Source: Punctularia strigosozonata HHB-11173 SS5 (taxonomy: Eukaryota > Basidiomycota > Agaricomycetes > Corticiales > Punctulariaceae). From it: a stretch of DNA of 64,000 bases. A program made the translations under genes and the position numbers. How positions within the stretch are numbered: the stretch's first letter is position 1; every line of letters starts with the position of its first letter. The stretch lies in NCBI RefSeq assembly GCF_000264995.1, contig NW_006767452.1:155496-219495 (forward strand). The letters are read 5' to 3'. Under the pieces are notes generated by a model. It ran no database searches. It worked only from the letters and a program-made list of their open reading frames with translations, and was not told where the DNA came from. This document shows, in pieces, positions 42,568 to 54,924 of this stretch.

Positions 42568-44810
42568 TTTAGGTCAGTTTTTTTCTTCGATCACGATGCG
42601 CGTTCCATCTTGGACTCATCGTTTCCTTATAGAACCGCGGCCTTGTTTTTACGACGAAGATCAAGATTCGATATGCCTACCACACGCTCGTGATGCTCGC
42701 CATCGTTTTCGTACCGCTCTGCCTCTCCCCACGGACGTTACTCTCCATCTTGCATTATCAAAATTTGACGTTACCGAACGCAAACACAACGATTTATCCA
42801 CACGCGACGCGGCGAGCCGAAAGTGTTCTCTTTCGGATCGCCGGCGGTTTCTTGCACCTCCCTCCCCCTCCATGCGTCCCCCTTGTCTACCTTAATATCC
42901 ACCCTGTAGACGCTCTTCCGTCGATCGCTTTCCCCCTTCCTACCTCAGGCTTTCTCCCTCATTTATAATCATAAACCAAAAATATTCTTGTTTGCTCCTC
43001 ACCATACCCACCTATAAAAGCTTGCCTTACATCACTTTCTTCCTCCTTCTTCCTCGTCCTATGCTGCTCCCTGTTTTCATCGCACAAATCATCACAATGT
43101 TCGAAGGGATTTCCCAAAACCCTCATCATCGTTCCGGTCGACTTGCAATCTGCTGTTTATACGCGCACCGTCCGTCGAAATTGTTGTCATCGAATCCAAT
43201 CCTACGACGCTACTTGCTCGCTCTCTGCTTGTCTTTTTTTCTTTCAATTCGCATTCCATGTACTGTAGATAGCAATGCTCGTCTGCTGTGAAATCACACC
43301 GGTCTAGATAGTGTGTTCGTATGCGGGCGTAGGTGACCGTAGATTGCCGACGTGGTCCAAGAACACCGAAAATTAGCCGGAAGCTCGATGTGCTGACTAA
43401 TCGTTACGACGCTGTCTCGCTCAGCCGTCGACCTCTCGAGCGAGACATCCTTGCGAAAGGATGGACTGCGGACGCTTTCGCGTGTCGTTATGCACATGTT
43501 TCGGAATGATCTTGAACGTCGTCTTTACGACGGAAGCATCAGAATGAGGCCGACTCCTTGGAGGTGGCGTGAAATTCTAGAAGCTCGCACTCTCTTTCGT
43601 GCGGTTTGTTTCCAATGATTGCCGTCTGTGTCCGGAATGCTGATGCATTGTCTATGCAGCTGATGTGATCTCGGTGGCGATGGAGGCATCAGACGAACGA
43701 TTTTTCCCTTGAGACTCGCATGCCTTTCTGGACCTTCCTTCTCCTTTTCCCGTCCGATTCATTCCAGTGCTTCCAGGTTGTGATCGGCCGCGGAACGCTG
43801 ATTCGTACAACGACGATCTCAGCGAGAGACCTGCGATGCGGGACCCGCCTGTGGCGTTGCTAAGGAGTTTCGGATTACTGTGCAAGTACCTTCAGGGTAC
43901 GTTCTCATACTCATGGCAGTATACGGATCAATTATACGGAAGTAGCGATGCCGAAGTGCTTCTCTTACATTTGCACAGTCGTCTCCACTGCAAGACACGG
44001 GACTGTTGAGCGCTGTGCTTCTGTTGGTCGGTCTATGATGTTCAACCGTCGAAGCAACAACCTGGTATGCTAACGTAACCCCTTCAGCATGATCGCGCGA
44101 TTATTACTTATGCAGTGGATCGGCTGCAATCCCGAAGGTCAGAGCAAGCGCGCCACAGCAGAGCTTCGACGTCGTGCGCGCTGCGTCGCTTTCCTGAACG
44201 ACTCGCTTCCGTCGCTTCCTTGAAGGCTGGGATCGACGCTGCAATTTTGAAGCGTCTAGCACCGTGTTCCCCAGCAGGATCGTCATAGTAGCATCCCTTA
44301 TAGTGATTCGTCCGGTTTCACCAATTGCCTGGTGCAGCATACACTGACCCCGGCTTTAGTCGAATTCTTTCGTCGGGAGCCCGTCAATCGACATCGATGT
44401 CATACGAAAAAGACAGACGGAGAAGTCGTTGAGTCAACGCCAATGCGACACGTCGATCTGCTTAGCCCAAGGCGCCTTCATCGAGGACCGTCTGCAGTGT
44501 TCTTGTCTAAGGATCCCGTGCGTGTAGGCTCGCCAAGAACCGAAGAATCATCAGGGCCTTCTCAGCATTCCGCCCACCGTCCGCTACGTTGGGAAGGTAT
44601 GATCATGTCTGACTACATGTGCCATTCCCTGACGGGTTCTCGATGGCCAGCCCGATCTGGTTGTTCCGATGGAGCGAAGATCGTGACACGGAAAGCTCGG
44701 TCTTGCCAGACGCGAAAACGGTATAAAATGCGCGGGCCTTCCATCCCTTCAACTCCAGTCCAGCAACCGAGAATCAACCGCTCTTGCGTCTGTTCGACTA
44801 GACTAGCGCG
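42568..44810. other. Intergenic; forkhead 3' region and hydrophobin promoter
   Basis: About 2.2 kb. 42570-43300 is T/C-rich, probably 3' UTR and spacer. No protein motif is seen in the short frames on either strand. Near the right end lies a TATA box. Confidence 0.45.
44722..44728 (+). promoter_or_regulatory. TATA box of hydrophobin 1
   Basis: TATAAAA, 83-89 bp before the ATG at 44811. Confidence 0.7.
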
Positions 44811-45558
44811 ATGAGGACCCCGCTCTCTCTGATCGTGCTCTTCGCTACTATGGTCATCGTCTCCGCCACCGTCATCAGCCCTAACGCCGACCGCATGAGG
44901 CGCGGACTGCCTCCTCTTGCTCCTCGCCAGCTTTACAATCCTACCGTCGCATCTGGTATGTGGGGACGATGATGCATAGGAGGGATGGCGCTCATTCAAT
45001 TGAGCATGCAGGGGCTAAACGTCAGGAGCCCTCGGGATCGGCCTCCAACGCCGAGCGCATGAAGCGAGGACTTCCTCCTCTTCCTCCTCGTCGGCCTTAT
45101 GCACCGACCGCCACGTATGGTATGTGGATACAATGATGAGAATAGCGATTGCGCTCACACCATGCAGGCGCTAAACGTCAAGAGCCCTCCGGATCAACCA
45201 CCGCCTCGCAGTGCCCCGAATCCGGCACCAATCTCTTGTGTTGCGGCTCCGTTACTACTGTGCGTCTTCCTTTCTTTGAAGCTGATTGGTCGGTGTTGCT
45301 TATACTGCCACAGCCGGACAATCCGGAAGCTTCTGGCATTCTGGTAGACCTCGACATCATGCTGGGTGATGTCACGCTGGTCGGGCTTGACTGTACCGTG
45401 CTCGACCCCGCCGACACCTGCACCACCACTCCCACATGCTGCACGGAAACCTTGGTATGCTTTGCCATTGTCCGCACACGCGCATGGTTAACCAATTTTA
45501 CTACAATACTACATAGGCTGGCATTATCTCCATCGGTTGCGTCAATGTCAACGTTTGA
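44811..45558 (+). CDS. Class I hydrophobin with duplicated pro-region
   Basis: Five exons, about 175 residues. A signal peptide ('MRTPLSLIVLFATMVIVSAT') is followed by 'NADRMRRGLPPLAPRQLY', then, after the first intron, by 'AKRQEPSGSASNAERMKRGL' with 'PPLPPRRPY', and again 'AKRQEPSGS' at the start of exon 3. The mature part has eight Cys in hydrophobin order: C-x7-CC ('CPESGTNLLCC'), C ('GLDCTVL'), C, CC ('TCTTTPTCC') and a final C ('SIGCVNVNV'). Secreted hydrophobins coat aerial hyphae and fruit-body surfaces. The two Lys-Arg sites could be cut by a Kex2-type protease. The pro-region has been doubled together with its intron (44956-45011 and 45120-45167). Stop TGA at 45556-45558. A paralogue lies 1.6 kb downstream. 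Confidence 0.85.
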
Positions 45559-47123
45559 GTACTTTCCGGTGCTGTGGAGGAACCTCGCGCACTTCTTCAA
45601 ACGATATGGACGTTCACAAGTTCAGTTCGATGTGACCTTTCGTTCTGGTTGAGACATGTTACGATATACTCGTGTTATAATTCTTAGCGGACGTGCAACA
45701 TCGTCCATAACTGTCATTACGCCGAAATTTTGTTGGAGTGCGAGCATTGACGCGAAGCAGATATGGAGGATATATCGCGGACCGTTTGCAACTACGCAAC
45801 TTAAGGTGTGTGTTTCCGTTTGGACGATTTGCCTGGCTCGACGCCACGCGAGAGCCACGCGGGGGTCATATTGGATCTTCCCGTATTGGGCCCCGCGGGC
45901 GACTGGAGGGAGCCTAACGCCACGTGCCCCCCGTTTGCACCATAATCTCGGATGCTACTTTCATCCCGTCAATGTGAGCTCCCGCCGTGAGTCCAAGTCT
46001 CCGTTCCCTTTGACGGACCGGATCACATACCTGTTCTTTTTTATTTCCAGTATATGCAGCATGCGTTGTGCAAACAAACATGATCACTCTGTAAAAGCAC
46101 TCAACGCAAGCAGCCCGTCAACTTGAACCGCGCACGGCCAAATCCATCCACATCCGCGCGCGCCTATAGGCCGACGTTCGCAATGTCCGGACCTAACACA
46201 CTCGGACGTGGAGAACGAGCGGCGCAACAATTAGCGCCGGGTACCTTGATTGAGCGCTCCAAAGAGCGTCCAAGTATCATTGGCTGCTGAAGCTACTCCG
46301 AAACATAGAGCCCCCTGTATGCGTTGACCGTCTCCGACGCGTGCTCCCGTAGCTTCTTGTGCCTTAGCGCTGCGAAAGCGATTTGACCGGAGGCGAAACA
46401 CGAACTTGCTCGTCTGTCGGGCTACGTGGCGACCAGCTGCTGAACGCGGCAACATACTCGCCACTTCGACCGTCCATGATCGTGCGCCGAGCGCAGTGCT
46501 TCCCGACCTCTTTTGTACCTGCTGGCACTACTGCTACACTGGTGCGTATTACATACCTCGACATGCATGGTTTCCCAGCGTCCACTGAGCGCTTTCGCAG
46601 CTCGATCGGCATTTGCCAAGGTCTAACTCCCCAAGCGATGACGCAAATTCTGCGCGCCTGTCCATGCGCGTCTTGCTTTCATGACGGTCCTCCATATGAA
46701 ACCATTTCTCGAACAAAGCTAACCACGATCGCATCCGCCGCGGTACCTTTATACTATCACCCCGACGCGCGGCCCCGACGCGACTTGCCTAATGTATCAA
46801 CACCCGCTGCTTGTGCCCTGAATCCCGTGTCTATCGACTCCACCATACCAGGCACAGTGCTTGTTTTCTGCACAGTACGCTCACTGCTCAAGTTCTTCTT
46901 GGAATGTCGAAACCAAGGTGCGTACTTCTGGGGGATGAAAACCGTTGACGTCGAGCATTGGCTATCGCCCCACACGGTCCAGACTTCGACCTCCAGGTAC
47001 TTGTGCGTCATGAACGGCGAACAACTATAAAGACACCCGTTCTACTCTCAAAATCTTCAGTCGAACAACCTTGACTTCCAGTCCCACTCGCGACCACCCA
47101 ATTGCATCTTCAAGATAATCACC
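45559..47123. other. Intergenic between the two hydrophobins
   Basis: About 1.56 kb. Several + frames without motif (for example 46383-47030, 215 codons, no recognisable domain). A TATA box sits near the right end. Confidence 0.45.
47026..47032 (+). promoter_or_regulatory. TATA box of hydrophobin 2
   Basis: TATAAAG, 92-98 bp upstream of the ATG, the same spacing as for hydrophobin 1. Confidence 0.65.
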
Positions 47124-47704
47124 ATGAAGTCTTCGTTGTCTCTCTCGTTGCTCCTCGCCATCGCGGCGTCGGTCTCGGTCTCGGCTTCCACCGCCAGCAC
47201 CAACGCCGAGCGCCTGAAGCGCGGGCTGCCGCCTCGTGCCCCTCGCCGTCTCTACGCACCGACGCGCGTCTCTGGTAAGTATCATTTGACGAACATCTTC
47301 GTTCTTGAACTGACGCTCGTCACTCTGTAGCCGCCAAGAGACAGTCTCCTTCCGGCACGCCTTCCGCTGACACTTGCACGACCGGTCAGTTGTTGTGCTG
47401 CGGCGAGCTTACTCCCGTGAGTCTCGTCTCGAGTGTTCGCGCGTCTCCGCTCGCGTCGCTAACGTGTACACAGGCCGACAGCGCAGACGCCGTAGACGCC
47501 TTGGCTTCCATCGACGTGACCTTGACCAGCGCCGAGGATGTCGGGCTGAGTTGTGAGGTGCTCACGACCGACGGCACCTGCGGCGGCACTGCTGCCTGCT
47601 GTGGAGGCATTCTCGTAAGCTCTCTCATGATCGCATAAGCTCTGCTATTCACCGTTGTTCAGAGTGGGCTCGTCTCGATCGGCTGCATCACGGTTGCCCT
47701 TTAG
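47124..47704 (+). CDS. Class I hydrophobin
   Basis: Four exons, about 139 residues. The signal peptide is 'MKSSLSLSLLLAIAASVSVS', then a single pro-segment 'NAERLKRGLPPRAPRRLY' and 'AAKRQSPSGT' with a Lys-Arg site. Eight Cys follow: 'CTTGQLLCC', 'GLSCEVL', 'GTCGGTAACC' and 'SIGCITVAL', the class I spacing. The hydrophobic 'DAVDALASIDVTLTSAEDV' segment lies between the CC doublet and the fourth Cys. Intron positions in the mature part match those of hydrophobin 1, so the two arose by tandem duplication. Expected to be secreted and to self-assemble at air-water interfaces. Stop TAG at 47702-47704. Confidence 0.92.
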
Positions 47705-48109
47705 ATGTGTATCTTTCTCGCAACCTTGTACCTGTTCCGCGGACAATTTCGTTCTCTCCAAGTATCTACTACATTGTATTCTCATATACGGATCCTTGTA
47801 TCCGCCCTTTCCTTTCGATACGACAAGTCAGAATAAGACTTTACGCCGCTGAGACTACTGGAGCGAACACTTGCGACGCGTCCGCCTTGCTGTCACCTCG
47901 CTAGCCGCTCAACCGGCGTGATCGGAGAAAAGAGCAGGTTGTGTACTTCTTACCGGTCTAAGGTTTTGCTCTCCGCATCAAAACCAAAAGGGTACAAGAA
48001 CTACTCCACGCACACTTCCATGCAGCATTCATTAAGAGTACCTACATATATGATGTAGCAACAAATGAACAATACGACGCGAGAAATGCCATGGAGTTGC
48101 TACGAGTAT
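47705..48109. other. Convergent intergenic region
   Basis: About 400 bp between the hydrophobin 2 and CK2 beta 3' ends. No feature recognised. Confidence 0.45.
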
Positions 48110-49004
48110 TCCAGCTCTTCCAGTCGGGCGATTTGTCTGCGGATGCAGTCAGCTATGTGTCCTAAGAAGCTGGCAGTGCAGCGAGCACTTACTTATCCCT
48201 GACTGCTTCCTGCCAACGCTGCAGTTTGGCGATCTCGTTCACCTGGAAGCCGAAGATCTTAGGGCGGTAGCGTTCGGCCTTGAGCGCCGCGGTCGCGGTG
48301 CTGAGACCCTCCGCCGCGCCTTCGGCGACCACCTCGTCTTCGCGCGTCGAGCCTCGCCTCCGCACGCCCTTCGCCCAGTCTTCGGCCCTGCCATCGCCCC
48401 GGGCCGGATCGGAGGGGTTCGCCTTGGGAGGGATGAGGTGGGGGTAGACGAGGAACATGAGGTGGGGGAAGGTGGTACCGAAGTACGCGCCATCGATCGA
48501 GCCATGACGGGAGCTCTTCGGGGAGTAGATGTCCTCACACCGGCCGCAGTATAGCTTGACCGACTTCTCGTACGGGACGTCCGTGAGGCCGACGGGGAGG
48601 AGTGGCTGAGACTGGCAGAAGACGCGCGGGCAGCGACCGAAGTCGGCGCGCTTGTATTTGTCGAGCATCTTCGAGAGGCCGCGCACGGTGACGATCCATC
48701 GCGCGTGGATGAGGCCGTATAGTAGACGGGCTTGGACATCGAGCGACCCTCGAAGCTCGTCCTGCACGTCGTCGTCTTCTGGGCCAGTGTGGGATCAGGG
48801 GCTGGGTGGACGTGCGACGATTCACGTACCTAGATTATCCGTTATCAGATCCAGCGCTTGTGAGTAGTTGGCCACTTCGGTGTTTAGACCGGTAAGGTTG
48901 AAGCGGTCGAGGATGTAGTCTTCTTCGACTTCGCAAAAGTATTCGTTCCCTTTAGAGGAGAGGAACCACGATATCCACTGCAGAGCGTTACAGTCGGATC
49001 TCAT
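48110..49004 (-). CDS. CKB1: Casein kinase 2 regulatory (beta) subunit
   Basis: The main exons encode '[20 protein letters not shown]' and '[20 protein letters not shown]', then '[20 protein letters not shown]'. The zinc finger is C-x4-C ('[17 protein letters not shown]') and C-x2-C ('[19 protein letters not shown]'), followed by '[20 protein letters not shown]', the CK2 beta dimer interface and C-terminal docking region. A Ser/Glu/Ala insert separates this from '[20 protein letters not shown]'. The reading frame can stop at 48189, but splicing from GTAAGTGC just before that stop to a small exon gives '[11 protein letters not shown]' and TAG at 48110-48112, which I prefer. The N-terminus is unsettled: an ATG at 49004 reads '[10 protein letters not shown]', while an upstream exon ('SDSDYSK', near 49085) can be spliced in frame but lacks an ATG. 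Confidence 0.9.
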
Positions 49005-50323
49005 ACACGATAGAGGAGTATATGCATACAGAACTAGAGCGATTGAGCACGCAGTAGCACCATAGCCATGTGGGACGCCTACTTTGAGTAATCCGAGTCA
49101 GAACCGGTGGACACATCTTCCACTAGGTGGTCAAAACGTTGATCAAAGCGGCGCGAACACAGTGTATCGAAGACTGACTGGTGCTGAGGTTACTGATAGG
49201 AGACAGAGAGTCGGTTGTGGTCCAAGCCAAGGTGCGATGACCTCGAGGCTGGCTGGCGCTTCCGCCGCATCCTGATCCGTCCACCTCCTTTACTCTTGAC
49301 TTCGACCGGCGTTCTACTTTCCAGTCTCATGATCCAACAGGTTGCGTCAAATAAATGTGCTAGGACTATAATCGTGAGGGATTGGAGGGATACTCTCCGT
49401 TGATTATGCCGTAATTCGTTGCGCGAGCCGCGAGCCTGTCAAGGACGAGAAAATCTGAACTCACTGCTCTACACACCACTTGGTACCAGATAGGGCCTAT
49501 GTGCATCATGGATAGCACGGCATTCATAACTCTGAGATGTAGCAAGGCTGTAGGCTCGACGAACCATCGTACGGACTTCTCCCATCGCGGTCTGGTGCCA
49601 TATACAAGGAATGCTATCATGATCTCGCAGTCAGCCTAGGCTGGATAATCTCCTCAAGCTGGTTGTCACCACATTGACGTTTCAAAGCAGCCTGCTATAA
49701 CAATGGCTCGTGCCGATACGGTCTCGATGGTAGAACGCCTCGCACGCGCTCGGACTTAGCTGTTCTGTGACGTTCCGAGGTACGTCGTGTTTATCGTCGT
49801 GCAGCCAGAGCTTACTCGGAAATTACAAGTATACAGAACTCAACACCGTTGCTCTCCTTGGTTTGCAAGCATAACACCCAGTCGGGCACCAATCTCGGAG
49901 CATACGACATACGCCTGATACTATCTCAAGCTCGGAACTCGAAGGCGCGCGTACTCCGATTTGCCTTGGCTTTTCTGGCTTCACACCGCCGCCCACAACC
50001 GGAGTCATGTCAGTGTCTTTGAGCGCGCTCGCATAGCCCAACAAAATTGAGAAAGAAGCTGCGATGCTGTTCAGCGTTGCGCGGAGGGCTTGAGGCACTT
50101 GCAGGTCAACGGCGACACTAAACGTGGATAAAGAGCAGTTTTCCCCCGAACTGCGACGAAGATTGGAACCAAGGCAATTTAATACCAAGAACGCATGAGA
50201 TAGGCAACTGTTACTGTCAGTCGAGAGCCCAACATTTGCGAAACCCACAACGATGATGATGTTGCATACATGCTTCTCTTGTGTTGAACTATCCGATACA
50301 TACTTAAACTACTTGCAATGACC
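49005..50323. other. Intergenic, no gene recognised
   Basis: About 1.3 kb. Minus frames at 49366-49620 and 49823-50248 (141 codons) have no recognisable motif. Includes the CK2 beta promoter and perhaps an extra 5' exon near 49085-49180. Confidence 0.4.
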
Positions 50324-52247
50324 TTATCGTGCATATACACACGGCGACTGGCAAAACATGTTCAGTCCGTGATGTCGCATTTGCTCGGATCCTCCACCTG
50401 GTATTGATATCGGGGGCGTCAATCGTGGACGATGCTCGCTTAGAGATCGACGTACGTTGAATCTAAGTCCCATATCTCCTGTCCTTTCCGGAGAAGCTAG
50501 TCGGGGTCTCACGGTGATGGTGTTCAGCGGAAACGACGTATTACCTCTTGCTCGCGGATACGGTCGGTGGCTGTTTCGGTCTGCTGGCGAAACTGCCCAG
50601 TCCTCCGGAGACTCGAAAGTGTGTATACCCCAATCTTTCCGGTTACCGGCTGCACCTGCCTTCTTCAAGGAGAGGATCAATCGGTTCATCAGAAGCGATG
50701 TGAGCCTGAAAAGAGCGGTAAGTGGATATGGCAGGGTGAGTTACGTCCGCCCTCTTACAATACATGGGCTCTGTGTCAGCAATTCAGTAAGAGTACTGGA
50801 GCTAGGAAGGGATTCAGACTTACTCAGCTTGGATGGATCGCAAACCAGGCTGTATATTGACGTAAGGAACGTCGATTCACGAACCACCGCTTGATAGCTT
50901 ACCCGTCCATGAGATAACAGGAGATGCCAGATCAGGATCGAAAGGAAGATAATAAGGAACGAGATGGCTCCGTCACGCAGCATGACTACCATGAGTCGGG
51001 AACCATACCGAGACCGTGCTGCCGAAACGGTGTAATACGCGGTGAAGAGAAAGATCAGCCCATGAAACACGAGGCCGAGTTCCAGTATGACCGCGATGAG
51101 AGGTAAATGAGGTGGCACAAGGAGGCAGACTGGACGATGGGTCTTAGCCTGAAAGTAACAATTTCGGATGATTTGTCACCCACTTCTCGTCACATTATCG
51201 CCAATGAAGGGCGAACCTGAGTACGACATGAGTCGCTACAGTCATACTAGCAATTGACCGATACCTGTGTTTCCGGGATTCACGATTGTGTATAAACCGA
51301 CTCCGGCCAAGGCCAGCATGACTGGAATCAATGTACATTGAACCAGCCAGTTCTTCTTGGAGACAGCGTAAACCCTGGAATTATTTGGGTTAAACGGAAC
51401 GGGTAGCATAGAAAAGACTAACCGGAACAGCATTATAATCATTGATACGACCGTCACGAGGATGAGATACAGCTGCTGGCTGTATGCCCACTGATTGCAA
51501 CTGTATACGGCTCATGAGTCAGAGATCGTGTGTTATCTTTACCCAAAGGGTAGCGTCTAATGACAAGTCAGAGCATGTGCATCGTTGATCAAGGGCTTCC
51601 ATACACATATCCTGTGTCCACGAAGATGAATGCCATGCTATTGAATCCTCATGAGAATAAGATCGGATTATCAGAGAACGAGAACAGACCTAGATTCACG
51701 AGTAAGGCGAATGTGAATGGTATGTAGCGGTTCTGTTATGACGATGCTCAATTCTGGTCTTCGGTGAATTGCTGATGTTGGGGTTCCGTGCTTACAGCTA
51801 GGAAGAGAAGGAATACTGTATTACGGAAATGGGTGTTGATGCGGAGAACGTGTACCGGTGTTACACTCACTTGGCGACCATTTCAAGTTCCATCCCACCC
51901 ATGCGTATCGTATCTGAGCGATATATCAATCCGCGTTGCTGTCATCAAAGCGAAAGCGAGCTTCAAATTGAACTACTGACCTCGTCGGATAATGTCAACA
52001 AGTAATCATAGACGTACAGCGTGGTCATAGAGACAAAGTAAAGCTTCGCGTATTTCCATCATCATAGGTTAATGTACGAACATCGCTGCATTGGTTTAGG
52101 CAATCACCTTCGTTGCAAAACTATAAGCAAGTGATGTTACAAAACCTCTAAAGGATATGATGAAACTCATACTCACTAATCACGACCAAGTTGCAGTGTC
52201 TCAACATCGATAACGGGCGACTGGGTCGATACCGGCCACAGCGACAT
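50324..52247 (-). CDS. DUF6533-type seven-helix membrane protein
   Basis: About ten small exons on the minus strand. ATG at 52247 ('MSLWPVSTQSPVIDVETLQL'), then across introns 'GRDYFATKLYFVSMTTLYVY' and the family signature 'YDYLLTLSDE'. Next are 'IRYAWVGWNLKWSPS', 'FLLFLA' and 'NRYIPFTFALLVNL', then 'CNQWAYSQQLYLILVTVVSM' and 'VYAVSKKNWLVQCTLIPVML', a long TM pair ('LIAVILELGLVFHGLIFLFT', 'DGAISFLIIFLSILIWHLLL') and a polar cytosolic tail from 'LTSLLMNRLILSLKKAG' to the stop at 50324. This order is typical of a very large Agaricomycete family with GPCR-like topology and no known ligand. TATATA on the minus strand (52284-52289) lies about 40 bp upstream of the ATG. The middle exon borders (51550-51720) are the least certain. 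Confidence 0.72.
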
Positions 52248-54002
52248 GGCGAAAAGCGCATGCAATGACCCCTCACGATTACCTATATACGTATCTGGCG
52301 TAGCTGTACGAAGACACCCTGGGTTATAAACAGACCCATCATCAGCATCTCTCAACAGACTACACACCTACATCACTGCCCGTTTCATTTCCGCTTTACC
52401 CGACCAGAAGGAGATACCTACACAGGATCTCATCAGCAAGGAAGGGCATGACTGCATTCGGATCCCACCACCTTATTCGGCATAGAGACAACGGGATGCA
52501 CGTAGGTATCACGTTCCAGCTTCTTCAGTGGAGTGAACACATGCACACGGTGTGGAGAGCTGATCGGAGAACCGCTAATGAATTCAACGTTTGTGAACGA
52601 TGGTACGCAGATTGTGGGCGTGAAGTAAGAAAAGAACGCGCTCACATGCGAGGTTTGATATTGGCTGCGGCGTTAGAGTGCCGATATGGCAAACTCTGTT
52701 AGCGTTGAGAGCTCTATGAGAAGAATGGGATGGGAACGGTCCCATGCTTCGCGAGCTTATTGGACGCACCTTTGTCGGACTTACGAATCCCCGTGGCAGT
52801 GATGATCCTGACCAGATCCAGAGCGCCACAACGGTAAGTGAAATATCCCGATAACTGCGCGATTTCGTTGCGACCTCCACAAGATGGTCGTAAAAAGAAG
52901 AGCGCAGATAATCAGATGGCCTGCCTAGTTATAAAGGTTATTAATTATCAGTTGACTTCGGGGAATAGGACTGGAAGCCGAGAGAAGGATAGGTATGCTG
53001 ATGCTGTGCCTCCCGATTTGGAACCATGGGAGGTACGTAGCAGCGTTGTGGCGTTGTGAATGGGGCGGTATCGATCCGATTCAATGATACATTCCATTTC
53101 TTGGGCGGTGCACGTGGGTAACCGTGATATCCACTTCCGCTTTCTTCGCGATCCTCTCGCATCTGGTAGACGTATACCTTATGTTCATACTCATGAAGCG
53201 TGTATGGAAAACGGCGTCGGCAGAAGTGGTGTCGTGCTCCCTCGCCAGCATCGCGAGGCTCGCTTGCTCGTAGTATGTGTGCTGCTGCCAAATAATGAGC
53301 TGTTATCAGTTCGACTTTGAATGACGCCATGATCCACCAGCGCTCACAATAGTGAAAATGGTTGGCGAGCACAACTCCTCGAAACGCTCCTGGTGAACGG
53401 CAGCAGCGGCGTTTTTTCATATTTGCGGACGTTCTGAACCGCCGCAAGCTGAGCATGGTTACGGGCTTCTGCTTTTCATGTATCAGCTTCGTACGAGGGA
53501 CTCTCACCGCGCCCGGTTTTGAACCTCGTGTTATGCGGTCCTCGCCCGAGGCTAGTTCTGCATCTGATGTGAGGTACGTACGCCAGCATTGGCCTGCAGC
53601 GGCACGCATATGGATCGCGCAGCGATGGTTCACTCTCTTTCTCACATCGCCTTCGGCGTGCACTAGTGATTATTGGTGCGCTCGCATCTCACGCGGCGGG
53701 ACTGCACTCAAACAGTTCATGCGCAGAGCAGTAGCGGTTCTCGAACGGAGAGAAACCACATCTCACGGTTCAAATGACTGCCTCATGATTAGATTCATCA
53801 GAGTTGCGAGCGAATGCCCCATACGCACTGATACGTTCGTAATCCTATCACCTTCCTCGCATGATGGCGTCGAAGTTTGAAAGCGCATCCTTTGGGACAA
53901 ATAGACTCCTTGAGCCTCGTATACATAGCAACCCTAGTATGTACCAAGGTCACCCACCGTCTTCAGACTCCAGGCCAGTACCTCGCATATTCCTCCACAG
54001 AA
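52248..54002. other. No gene confidently recognised
   Basis: About 1.75 kb. Open frames exist on both strands (+ 53362-53880, - 52941-53663), but they overlap each other and show no motif. A short + model (52748 onward, 'MLRELIGRTFVGLTNPRGSD', with a good GTAAGT donor at 52832) may be a gene fragment. Confidence 0.35.
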
Positions 54003-54924
54003 ATGCTTGAGATACAGCACACTGGTCTCCCTCATGCCGCGAGGGTAGTCGGAGCTTCATCCATCGCTACACCTGTCATATACTCGCATACTCAGCCACT
54101 TCCACCGTATCCCGACGACGCACACAATGAAGTTCTTCCGACATACCAGCGATACGCTTCGGTCTTGCCATGGCTCGAACTTCTACGGCATCCCGCATGG
54201 GAAAGTAATTCCGATCTTGCACTGTTCTTGCGGTCGGATGGCCATCCAGACCCACCGAAGGTCGGCTGGAAGGCCCAATACATGAGCCATGTCCATGATT
54301 GCCTTGAAATGGGCTTGGCTGTGGACCCGTGCAACGACGTCGAACAAGATCACATGTTTCAGTCGCTCACGGACGAAGTAAGGTCGTACGTGCGCGCCGA
54401 GATGCCCCCTGAGCTGCGCTGTGAGTTGTCAGACATCACGCACTTCCCCATCCTGAAAGCCGAGTCTTCGCACAGCCGCCGCGCTGAGCTTAGCATGCCG
54501 TTCCCTCACTCCGGAACCGCTCAAGCTCAGCCCGTTCTTCCTTGATGCTCTGACCGCGGAGGCGTCGCGTCCACCATCGACCATACCGTCTGCGTTGCCG
54601 ACCCGGCCTTCGCCAGATCTGCATTGGATCCTCGCCGAACTCCGCAGCGTCAACCCCGAGTTGCATCTCCTTGACTTCACCTACTTGCCGCAGCGCAACC
54701 TCGACGCCATCGTCAAGGCACTTTTCGTGCTGAGGTGCCGCGAGCGGTTCTCCAGGGCGGCACGGCGGCGCGTGTCCAGTCGCCAGGCGGGCACGTTCAG
54801 CAAATGGCTAAAAGGCACCGCGAGCAGATGGAAGAAAGCCGAGGAGACGCGGAAGCGGGGTGTCGTGACAGAGGCACGGCATGCGGGGCATGACGTCTTT
54901 TGCGCTTTCTCCGTTCTGGACTAA
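54003..54924 (+). CDS. Hypothetical protein, two exons
   Basis: ATG at 54003 begins 'MLEIQHTGLPHAARVVGASS'. The frame runs to 'VRSYVRAEMPPELR', where a perfect GTGAGT donor (54421) and an acceptor at 54475 remove 55 bp and join to 'SLTPEPLKLSPFFLDALTAE', 'LHWILAELRSVNPELHLLDF' and a basic C-terminus ('RERFSRAARRRVSS') ending at 54924. The splice is needed to connect two protein-like frames that are offset by one base, which supports the model. About 290 residues, soluble. 'PWLELLRHPAWESNSDLALF' and 'YLPQRNLDAIVKALFVL' look structured, but I recognise no family. Confidence 0.6.

Noticed and set aside
53520-53535. B-box-like GGTTCAAAACC on the minus strand
   Set aside because: No cloverleaf can be drawn around it.
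52941-53663. Minus frame of about 240 codons and the overlapping + frame 53362-53880
   Set aside because: They overlap on opposite strands and neither shows a domain or sensible splice partners.
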